From the NCBI GenBank assembly GCA_003141275.1, contig PLLM01000090.1, positions 1-47,859 of the forward strand: 47,859 nt of DNA, written 5' to 3'. Origin of the DNA: Phycisphaerales bacterium (GTDB lineage Bacteria > Planctomycetota > Phycisphaerae > Sedimentisphaerales > Anaerobacaceae). This document shows, one piece after another, positions 33,212-39,431 of this stretch. Every line of letters begins with the position of its first letter. Position 1 is the stretch's first letter. A program made the position numbers and the translations under genes. Below the pieces are notes generated by a model. That model made no database searches. It was given only the letters and a program-made list of their open reading frames with translations, and was not told the origin of the DNA.

Positions 33212-33295
33212 ATTATCTGTCTCCGGCCCGCCCTCCGTAGCCCCCGAGGGGCGAAGGATGGGGTGGCAATATCATCTTCATTCACGATATGTTAA

Positions 33296-33922
33296 TCAAT
33301 GACCGATGAACAACAGGATGCCTTTTCTTATCAGCATCACCGCAATCGCCGCCAAAAGCAAACTCATTATTTTTGATAGCGCCTTTGTTCCCGCTTCGCC
33401 CAATACTTTTATCAGCCAGTATGAGCCGCTAAAGATAAGACCCGCGAAAAGGATGTTCCCAATCACCGCGATGACAGTCGGCAGCAAACCATATTCGGAA
33501 ATTATAACAAGCGAGGTTGTCAGAACCGCCGGCCCCACAATAAGCGGAGTGCCAATTGGCACCGCCCCGACGTCTTTGACGGGAATACGTCTTTCTTTGG
33601 TTTGACTCACAAGGTCTATTATTGCTATGCAGAAAAGCAATGCTCCGCCCGCGACCATGAAATCGCCGAGGGTGATACCAAGCAGCTTGAATACCAGTTT
33701 GCCGACGAGGATAAAGCTGACCGCCAGCAAAAAGGCGGTTACCATCGACTGGACTATGATTTTGTTTTTTTGCTGTTTGTCGAGGCCTTCCGTCAGCGAC
33801 ACAAATATAGGCAGCACGCCGATGGCATCGACCGCCACGAACAAAGGTATGAACGATAGCAGGATGTTCCTGAGAACGTCCGTTACGCTTTTGACGTCGT
33901 TTGAAAATAGTTGCAAATCCAT
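33296..33922 (-). CDS. MarC family integral membrane protein
   Basis: A 208-aa membrane protein with about six hydrophobic segments. LLSFIPLFVAVDAIGVLPIFVSLTEGL and AVPIGTPLIVGPAVLTTSLVI are MarC-family signatures. The family has been called NAAT transporters or antibiotic-resistance proteins, but transport function is not established. The coding strand starts 46 nt from tRNA-Gln, which is transcribed away from it. Confidence 0.9.
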   Translation of the reverse strand: MDLQLFSNDVKSVTDVLRNILLSFIPLFVAVDAIGVLPIFVSLTEGLDKQQKNKIIVQSMVTAFLLAVSFILVGKLVFKLLGITLGDFMVAGGALLFCIAIIDLVSQTKERRIPVKDVGAVPIGTPLIVGPAVLTTSLVIISEYGLLPTVIAVIGNILFAGLIFSGSYWLIKVLGEAGTKALSKIMSLLLAAIAVMLIRKGILLFIGH

Positions 33923-33939
33923 AACAATCAGTGTAAATT
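33911..33939 (+). promoter_or_regulatory. tRNA-Gln promoter
   Basis: TTGCAA (33911-33916), 17 bp, TAAATT (33934-33939). Expected start near 33946; mature tRNA begins at 33969. Confidence 0.5.
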
Positions 33940-33959
33940 AGACGCGCACCTGCGGTCAA
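33930..33959 (-). promoter_or_regulatory. Possible marC promoter overlapping the tRNA-Gln promoter
   Basis: On the minus strand TTGACC (33959-33954), 18 bp, TACACT (33935-33930), about 10 nt from the marC ATG. Overlapping divergent promoters would compete. Confidence 0.4.
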
Positions 33960-33968
33960 TACTTTTAT

Positions 33969-34039
33969 TGGGGTATAGTGTAATGGTAGCACAACTGACT
34001 CTGGATCAGTTAGTCTAGGTCCGAATCCTAGTACCCCAG
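33969..34039 (+). tRNA. tRNA-Gln (anticodon CTG)
   Basis: A 71-nt cloverleaf: acceptor TGGGGTA/TACCCCA (the weak U1-A72 pair typical of tRNA-Gln), D arm GTGT/GCAC, anticodon arm ACTGA-CTCTGGA-TCAGT (anticodon CUG), T arm CTAGG-TCCGAAT-CCTAG, discriminator G73. CCA not encoded. Confidence 0.95.
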
Positions 34040-34040
34040 T

Positions 34041-34063
34041 GGTTCGACGCCTTGCGTCGAACC
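34041..34063 (+). repeat. tRNA-flanking palindrome (tRNA-Gln copy)
   Basis: GGTTCGACG-CCTTG-CGTCGAACC, a 9-bp stem with a 5-nt loop, starts two bases after the tRNA discriminator. Same GTTCGNCG-N5-CGNCGAAC plan as the copies after tRNA-Ala and tRNA-Val. It continues without a stop into the GIY-YIG frame. Confidence 0.78.
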
Positions 34064-34103
34064 ATCCCGAGCAAGTGAGCCCGAAGGGCGAACGCGTCGA
34101 GGG

Positions 34104-34388
34104 ATAAAGACGTGGTATGTATATATCTTGGAGTGCCGGAATAAAGTCCTCTACACAGGCGTAACCAATAACATAGGACGCCGGTTCAAAGACCATCAGG
34201 CAGGAAATGGCGGTCATTACACCAGTTATAACAGACCCGGGAGAATTTTATATAAGGAGGAGTTCAAAAATCTGTCGGCTGCTAAAATCCGTGAACAGCA
34301 AATCAAACGCTGGAGTAAATCCAAGAAATTGGCGTTAATAAAAGGCGATGAGGCGGAGCTGATAAATTTGAGCAGGTCGAGAGATTAA
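34104..34388 (+). CDS. GIY-YIG nuclease domain protein fused to a tRNA 3' repeat; start codon unclear
   Basis: A small GIY-YIG nuclease. WYVYILECRNKVLYTGVTNN carries the YVY...YTG core of the motif, followed by IGRRFKDHQAGNGGHYT and a Lys-rich tail (about 90 aa). The domain begins upstream of any ATG, GTG or CTG in frame; only a TTG at 34128 (inside the domain) or a rare ATA (34104) is available. The frame is open back to 34032, within the tRNA acceptor stem, and reads through the palindrome. An ATG at 34117 is out of frame. Either it starts unusually, or it is a decayed or RNA-coupled mobile cassette. Confidence 0.7.
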   Translation: MKTWYVYILECRNKVLYTGVTNNIGRRFKDHQAGNGGHYTSYNRPGRILYKEEFKNLSAAKIREQQIKRWSKSKKLALIKGDEAELINLSRSRD

Positions 34389-34456
34389 GAATCAACCAGT
34401 TTTCCCAATTGCTTTCATCATTTCGTCGACTCAGCCGTATAAATTTCTATTGCTCC

Positions 34457-34485
34457 TGAACATCAATAGTGTTTAATAGTATAAT
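34457..34485 (+). promoter_or_regulatory. Promoter of the DUF883/holin-like pair
   Basis: TGAACA (34457-34462), 17 bp, TATAAT (34480-34485). It leaves an untranslated leader of about 200 nt before the ATG at 34695, with a small CTCG-N8-CGAG hairpin (about 34533-34548). No other gene is visible in 34389-34694. Confidence 0.6.
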
Positions 34486-34694
34486 TACCTGAACCTTGGT
34501 ATGAATTGAGACGCGAGATTAAGAAGAAAGCTCGATGTAAAGCGAGTATGTGCGTTTTTCTGAAAGGGCGACGGCTCGACTGAGTGATTATGGGTGAAAG
34601 GTTTTGTAGCTTAACTTTTTACTGTGACCTTAAATAATCGTGAATTGTAAAACGGAGACAGAAAAACTTTATTACATAATTAAAGGAGAACATT

Positions 34695-35036
34695 ATGACA
34701 ATGGAACCGAACAAGAGAGGGGAATCAGCCATCGAACTGGAGACGCTCAAAGGCGACGTTACGAAACTGGCTAACGACCTCAAAGATGTGCTTCATGCTG
34801 TTGGGGCACAAGGCAAAGAAAAACTGGAAGAAAACAAAAAACGGCTCGAATCCGCTATTAAAAGCCTCCGTGGAGAGGCAAAAGAGAAATTCGGCGAAGC
34901 TTACGACAGCTTGCAGGAGCACGGCAAAGAGGCCGTCGAGCTGAGCAGGAAGAAAATAGAAGAAAGGCCGCTTACGGCTGTCTTTACGGCGTTGGGAGTG
35001 GGAGTATTGCTGGGCATTCTGATTGGGCGGAGGTAG
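34695..35036 (+). CDS. DUF883/ElaB-YqjD-like membrane-anchored protein
   Basis: A 113-aa protein that is a charged amphipathic helix (residues 10-85, many Lys/Glu) ending in ERPLTAVFTALGVGVLLGILIGRR, a C-terminal membrane helix with the GLLIG-R ending typical of YqjD/ElaB. Such proteins are tail-anchored, associate with ribosomes in E. coli and respond to stress or stationary phase. AAAGGAG precedes the ATG. The next gene is a holin-like partner, the same arrangement as yqjD-yqjE. Confidence 0.8.
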   Translation: MTMEPNKRGESAIELETLKGDVTKLANDLKDVLHAVGAQGKEKLEENKKRLESAIKSLRGEAKEKFGEAYDSLQEHGKEAVELSRKKIEERPLTAVFTALGVGVLLGILIGRR

Positions 35037-35039
35037 CCT

Positions 35040-35360
35040 ATGAGCTTGCTGACGGATATTATTTGCACCACGGCGAACCTGGTCCAGAGCGTGGTCAAAT
35101 ACGAGGCGAAATCCTTGTTGTTCAAAATCGAAGAGCAAACCAAAGCTATGGAATGCTGTTGCAGGCGTATGTATATGTGGTGCATCTTTATGGCGATGAT
35201 TATGCTTGTTCTCCTCGCGGGAATCGGGCTGATTATTGCCGGCGTTTATATGCTCCTTGCAACAGCAATCAGTCCTGGCTTTGCGGCTCTGATAGTCGGG
35301 GTCATTGTGAGCTTGCTGGCGGTCATCCTGATGGTGACTGTTAAAAGTTCCATGCGATGA
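35040..35360 (+). CDS. YqjE/Holin-X-like small membrane protein
   Basis: A 106-aa protein with two hydrophobic segments (about residues 48-72 and 78-100) after an amphipathic N-terminal helix. Similar in size and layout to YqjE/phage holin superfamily III, and placed 3 nt after the DUF883 gene as in yqjD-yqjE. Several cysteines (AMECCCRRMYMW) precede the first helix and are not explained. Function unknown; no evidence of a lysis role. Confidence 0.65.
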   Translation: MSLLTDIICTTANLVQSVVKYEAKSLLFKIEEQTKAMECCCRRMYMWCIFMAMIMLVLLAGIGLIIAGVYMLLATAISPGFAALIVGVIVSLLAVILMVTVKSSMR

Positions 35361-35430
35361 GATTGTAAAGTTTGCACCGGGAGCTTTTAATTTTATCAGT
35401 CAAATCCCGGAATAAAGGGCGTATGCCGAC

Positions 35431-35448
35431 CGAAGGCGGGGTGGCAAC
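35431..35448. repeat. Degenerate dispersed motif shared with 33252-33270
   Basis: CGAAGGCGGGGTGGCAAC here resembles CGAAGGATGGGGTGGCAAT at 33252-33270. Both are intergenic. This suggests a short dispersed repeat, but two imperfect copies are weak evidence. Confidence 0.35.
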
Positions 35449-35479
35449 GCTGTTTTTCTAAAGTGCAAACCTAATTATA

Positions 35480-35508
35480 TTGCCAAAACGTCAGGAAAAG
35501 CATAAAAT
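35480..35508 (+). promoter_or_regulatory. Promoter of the fluoride-riboswitch antiporter gene
   Basis: TTGCCA (35480-35485), 17 bp, TAAAAT (35503-35508). The start would be near 35515, just before the aptamer. Confidence 0.6.
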
Positions 35509-35524
35509 ATCGCTCATATTGATA

Positions 35525-35581
35525 TAGGCGATGAGGTTCGCCTTAACCGCTTAACGATTGATTAAGCTGATGACCTCTACC
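35525..35581 (+). promoter_or_regulatory. Fluoride riboswitch (crcB motif)
   Basis: The segment matches the compact fluoride aptamer in order and spacing: GGCGATGAGG, then CGCC, AACCGC, a variable hairpin (GCTTAA/TTAAGC at 35549-35567), and finally GCTGATGACCTCTACC. Pairing: GAGG (35532-35535) with CCTC (35574-35577), and the pseudoknot GGCG (35527-35530) with CGCC (35539-35542). Fluoride binding is known to allow read-through, and here the 3' strand CCTCTACC is shared with the terminator. Confidence 0.92.
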
Positions 35582-35600
35582 AATTTGGTAGAGGTTTTTT
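35573..35600 (+). terminator. Riboswitch expression-platform terminator
   Basis: ACCTCTACC (35573-35581), loop AATTT, GGTAGAGGT (35587-35595), then a T-run. The first arm is also aptamer sequence, so ligand-bound and terminated forms exclude each other. Confidence 0.9.
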
Positions 35601-35620
35601 GTTTTTATGGAGATGAAGAT

Positions 35621-36775
35621 ATGAACACAGATTTGGTTCCGCTGGTTGTAGGTGGTTTGGTGTTTGTTTCGAGTTTGCTGTTTTTGAAACTTGGGCTATC
35701 GGTAGCCATAATCGAAATCCTGCTCGGAGCGACAGGGGGGTATTTTGGCCTAAAGTCCGAGGAATGGATGACATATTTGGCCGGCTTTGGGGGTATCGTT
35801 TTGACCTATCTGGCGGGCACGGAAATAGATACTCGTCTTATGCGTGAGAAATTCAAGGAAAGTATGCTTATAGGCGGCTTTTCGTTTCTGTGTCCTTTCT
35901 TAGGCGTTTTCCTCTATACATTTTATGTCGCTGGTTGGTCTCTTCAGGCAGCTCTGATAGCGGGAACGGCATTGTCCACGACTTCGCTTGCAGTTGTGTA
36001 TTCGGTGCTTGTCGAGACGGGATTGTCCTCGACGGAGATAGGTAAGCTGCTTATGGCGGCAACTTTCGTTACCGATATGGGAACCGCCATCGCTCTGAGT
36101 ATTTTATTTGCCAAACCAAGTGTCTATACTTTGGTTTTTTTGACTGTGTCCGTTGCCGTAATAATTCTTGCAACTAAATTCTCGCATAAAGTGTTTCATA
36201 GCCGGACGCTGAAGAACAAGGTGATTGAACCGGAAATAAAATACGTGTTTCTGCTTTTACTTATATTTATGTTTTTCGCCAAGCTTGGCGATGGGCACGC
36301 TGTTTTGCCGGCGTTCCTGTTAGGACTATTGATGTCCCGCCATTTCAGCGAGACAACGGGCAATAAAGCGGTTCGAGACCGCCTGCGCACCGTGGCATAC
36401 GCAATAATCACGCCCATATTTTTCATCGTGGGCGGCCTTAAAATATCGGTGCCTATGATAATCGCGGCGGGGGGACTTTTTATCATTTTGTTCCTGTTGA
36501 AAATGATAACCAAATTCATCGGCGTTTATTTCCTCGCGAGGAAATATATTCGCAACGGCAGCACATACACGACATTATTGATGAGCACGGGACTTACCTT
36601 TGGAACGATATCGAGCGTTTTCGGATTGAACGCCGGCTACATTGACCAGGTGCAGTATTCAGTCCTTGTGGGTGTTGTAATCGCAAGCGCGGTTATTCCG
36701 ACGTTTATTGCTCAGAAGTGGTTTATGCCAGTGGAAGAAGAGGATATTGTTGATATGGACAACGCCAGTCGATAA
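35621..36775 (+). CDS. CPA-type cation:proton antiporter under fluoride control
   Basis: A 384-aa protein with about 11-12 membrane segments. TYLAGTEIDTRLMREKF, ALIAGTALSTTSLAVVYSVLVETGL and AATFVTDMGTAIALSIL follow the CPA2/NapA-KefB pattern, including the acidic residue of the ion site (FVTDMG). Some family members are under fluoride riboswitches and appear to protect against fluoride toxicity, possibly by fluoride or cation exchange. The frame starts at 35558, inside the riboswitch, but the true start is the ATG at 35621 with GGAG upstream. Confidence 0.9.
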   Translation: MNTDLVPLVVGGLVFVSSLLFLKLGLSVAIIEILLGATGGYFGLKSEEWMTYLAGFGGIVLTYLAGTEIDTRLMREKFKESMLIGGFSFLCPFLGVFLYTFYVAGWSLQAALIAGTALSTTSLAVVYSVLVETGLSSTEIGKLLMAATFVTDMGTAIALSILFAKPSVYTLVFLTVSVAVIILATKFSHKVFHSRTLKNKVIEPEIKYVFLLLLIFMFFAKLGDGHAVLPAFLLGLLMSRHFSETTGNKAVRDRLRTVAYAIITPIFFIVGGLKISVPMIIAAGGLFIILFLLKMITKFIGVYFLARKYIRNGSTYTTLLMSTGLTFGTISSVFGLNAGYIDQVQYSVLVGVVIASAVIPTFIAQKWFMPVEEEDIVDMDNASR

Positions 36776-36948
36776 GTGGAAATACTATTCAAACTCTGCG
36801 ATAATCGACGTATGGTCGCTTAAGCGGGGTCGTTATCTCAACTTCTTATTTGGCAAGCAGTTATACTACATTTTACTGCAAATCCGTGAAATATCCAGGT
36901 TAAAAGCACAGTTCCCGAATTTAAATCATAATTTTGAAAAGATTTTTC

Positions 36949-36976
36949 TTGACTCAGTTACCTACTGTACTATAAT
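36949..36976 (+). promoter_or_regulatory. GntR gene promoter
   Basis: TTGACT (36949-36954), 16 bp, TATAAT (36971-36976). The expected start is about 36983, giving essentially no 5' leader before the ATG at 36986. The 36776-36948 segment shows nothing else I can identify. Confidence 0.8.
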
Positions 36977-36985
36977 ACTAATACA

Positions 36986-37375
36986 ATGATAAACTTTAAG
37001 TTGGACAAACAAAGCTACGTGCCTTTTTATCGCCAACTCGTGGATATCATATTATCCAGCATCGCTGCCGGCACAATCCTGCCTGGCGAAAGATTGCCGA
37101 CTATCCGCGACATGGCTGTAAAATTGGAAGTCAACCCCAATACTGTGGTAAAGGCCTATTCGCAACTTCAGCTTCTCGGCTTCCTCGACACACAGCAGGG
37201 AACAGGCGTATTTGTCCGGCCGCAGCCGTCTATTCCGGCGGAAAAGAGTCGTGAAAATCTGCGGGCTCTGGAAGAGCTTTGCAGAGATTTTATTTCAAGG
37301 GCCCATTTGCAAAATCTTACCATCGATGAAATAGTCGAATACTTGCGGAGTATGCAGAAACAACAACCCGAATAA
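36986..37375 (+). CDS. GntR family transcriptional regulator, YtrA-like
   Basis: A 129-aa regulator. The winged helix occupies residues 8-75: VPFYRQLVDIILSSIAAGTILPGERLPTIRDMAVKLEVNPNTVVKAYSQLQ, with helix-turn-helix and the GTGVFV wing. A short C-terminal helix replaces the large effector domain of most GntR proteins, typical of the YtrA subfamily, which usually regulates adjacent membrane protein genes. The following slipin gene begins at the stop, so it is the probable target. Confidence 0.88.
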   Translation: MINFKLDKQSYVPFYRQLVDIILSSIAAGTILPGERLPTIRDMAVKLEVNPNTVVKAYSQLQLLGFLDTQQGTGVFVRPQPSIPAEKSRENLRALEELCRDFISRAHLQNLTIDEIVEYLRSMQKQQPE

Positions 37376-37498
37376 GTGGCCGATACTTTCGGCGGAAAGG
37401 AGAATCTTGTGCTTATCAATCTTATACAAGCCATTACAAAAAGAGCAGCGTCTTTAAAAGAGCTAAAGGAAACTATTCGCCAAAAGGAGAACCCTATT

Positions 37499-38449
37499 AT
37501 GTATGATGCTATGACACAACTTAACAAAGACCATGCTGTCCGTCAGATTCAGCGAATCAAAACCCGTGCGCCCATTACCCTCGTTACTGCTCTCATTGTT
37601 GTGGTGACAGTTATTACTGGTGTGCTTAGGTTGAAGGCAGATGATACCACTACTGCTGTTGCAACGTTTATTATCGGTGGTATTATTGCCGCATTGTGGT
37701 ATTGGTCCGCGCACCTTTTGACCGAATGGGATAGAGCCCTTGTGCTGCGATTAGGTCGGTTTAGTTCTGTCAGGGGCCCGGGCTTTTTTATGATTATCCC
37801 TATCTTCGAAAGCGTTATCCGTATTGTGGATATGCGAGTTCGCACCACAACTTTTTACAGCGAGTCGATGCTTACCAGCGATACCGTGCCTGTAAATATC
37901 GACGCAATCGCGTTTTGGCATGTCTGGGATAGCCAAAAAGCCCTGCTTGAGGTCGAAAGCTACTATCAGGCAATTTCACTGGCTGTTCAGACCGCGCTTC
38001 GTGACATAGTAGGCATCCATTCCCTTGCTGAGATTCTTTCCGACCGGGAAAAGGTGGCTAAGACGCTTCAGAAGGTGCTCGAAGCCAAGACCGAGGCCTG
38101 GGGTATCAGCGTCACCTCAATCGAGATCCGCGACATAGCCATCCCTGAGAACCTCAAGGACGTTCTTTCCAAGCAGGCCCAGGCCGAAAGAGAACGGCAG
38201 GCACGGGGAATACTCGGACAGGCGGAAATGGAAATTGCCGAGAAGTTTGCCATAGCGTCCAAAGCATACCAGGATAACCCAGTTGCTTTGCAGCTTCGCG
38301 CAATGAATATCGTTTATGAAGGCATACGTGCTGGCGGTTCACTTATGATTGTGCCGAGTTCTGTTCTCGATACGATGAATCTCGGCGGCATAGCGGCCCT
38401 GGGACAAACCCAGCGAAACCTTGCGACTCAGCAGCAGGCAAAGCCATAA
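37499..38449 (+). CDS. Slipin/SPFH (stomatin-like) membrane protein
   Basis: A 316-aa protein from ATG 37499. Two hydrophobic segments (about residues 28-47 and 55-75) precede an SPFH domain: DRALVLRLGRFSSVRGPGFFMIIPIFESVIRIVDMRV, FWHVWDSQKALLEVESYYQAISLAVQTALRD. It ends in a coiled coil, AQAERERQARGILGQAEMEIAEKF. Such proteins scaffold membrane microdomains. Two start sites with strong ribosome-binding sites are in frame: GTG 37409 (AAAGGAG) and ATG 37499 (AAAAGGAG). GTG 37376, next to the GntR stop, has none. Confidence 0.87.
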   Translation: MYDAMTQLNKDHAVRQIQRIKTRAPITLVTALIVVVTVITGVLRLKADDTTTAVATFIIGGIIAALWYWSAHLLTEWDRALVLRLGRFSSVRGPGFFMIIPIFESVIRIVDMRVRTTTFYSESMLTSDTVPVNIDAIAFWHVWDSQKALLEVESYYQAISLAVQTALRDIVGIHSLAEILSDREKVAKTLQKVLEAKTEAWGISVTSIEIRDIAIPENLKDVLSKQAQAERERQARGILGQAEMEIAEKFAIASKAYQDNPVALQLRAMNIVYEGIRAGGSLMIVPSSVLDTMNLGGIAALGQTQRNLATQQQAKP

Positions 38450-38491
38450 CAAATTATGTGCCGACGATGCTTTGGCAGGTTGGACTTGCCT

Positions 38492-39262
38492 TTACCAGTC
38501 AAGTTCTACGATGATTGGTGTGTGGTCGCTGGGACGGGGCAATAACCGTGGGGCTTTGTCGATGAAACAAGCGGTGCATTTTTCAGCTAATGGTTTTGTC
38601 GCCATAATGTGGTCTAATCGCCAGCCGAGGTTGCGCTTCACGGCGTTAATCGGCCTGTAATCCCAAAAAGTATATTGCCACGGCTCTTTGCAGTGTAGCC
38701 GAAATGCGTCAGTAAATCCCCAATCCTGTACCTTTTTCAGTTCTTTGTGAACGTCAGGATGATAACAAACATTTCCCAATAATCCTTCGGGGTCGTAAAC
38801 GTCTATTGCCTCCGGTGCGATATTCAAATCACCAACCCACAAAACCGGGTCAGTTGGTTTGAAATTTTCTTCAAAGAACCGGCGCAATCGTCTGAACCAT
38901 TCGAGTTTGTATTGAAATTTGTCTGATTCGGGAAGATACCCTTGTGGAATGTATGTGTTGACTATTATCATCCCATTGATTTCGGCCTTTATCAGCCGGG
39001 GCTGGTCTTTTGGTTCATCGTCGAAACCCGCCTGCACGTCCGCGATTCTGCTTTTCGCAAGAATTGCCACGCCGTTATAACTCTTCTGGCCCGCGAAGGC
39101 GTAGTTGTATCCCGCCTCATCGAATACTTCAGATGGGAAATCCTTGTCTTGAACCTTTGTTTCCTGCACGCACAGGACATCCGGCCGGTTTTCATTCAGC
39201 CAGTCCAGCACAATAGGCATTCTCGCCCGAAGTGAATTAACGTTAAAACTTGCGATACGCAT
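38492..39262 (-). CDS. xthA: Exodeoxyribonuclease III
   Basis: A 256-aa AP endonuclease/3'-5' exonuclease of base excision repair. MRIASFNVNSLRARM starts the fold, metal-binding E34 lies in VQETKVQD, LWVGDLNIAPEAIDVYDP supplies the catalytic Asp/Asn pair, WRLDHIMAT and the final SDHTPIIVELDW the remaining active-site residues. Length and motif order are typical. ATG 39262 has GAGG upstream; the frame extends to a TTG at 39265. Monocistronic, convergent with the slipin gene. Confidence 0.94.
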   Translation of the reverse strand: MRIASFNVNSLRARMPIVLDWLNENRPDVLCVQETKVQDKDFPSEVFDEAGYNYAFAGQKSYNGVAILAKSRIADVQAGFDDEPKDQPRLIKAEINGMIIVNTYIPQGYLPESDKFQYKLEWFRRLRRFFEENFKPTDPVLWVGDLNIAPEAIDVYDPEGLLGNVCYHPDVHKELKKVQDWGFTDAFRLHCKEPWQYTFWDYRPINAVKRNLGWRLDHIMATKPLAEKCTACFIDKAPRLLPRPSDHTPIIVELDW

Positions 39263-39431
39263 CAAAATTTCCTCTTTTGTGTTTGGCTGTTTTATTATAG
39301 CAGCCAGACCATGATTTTTATATCTCTACTCTTATCGGCAATATAACATTAGTTATACCGCTCCATTGCAGCCGGCGAACCCGATTAAGAATCGCAGCGA
39401 AGACGTGGCTGATACTCAAAGCCCCTGTAAA

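Noticed and set aside
33429-34217. 262-codon minus frame across marC and tRNA-Gln
   Set aside because: Out-of-frame reading of marC joined to antisense tRNA; no domain.
35558-35620. N-terminal extension of the antiporter to 35558
   Set aside because: This stretch is the fluoride aptamer and terminator; translation begins at 35621.
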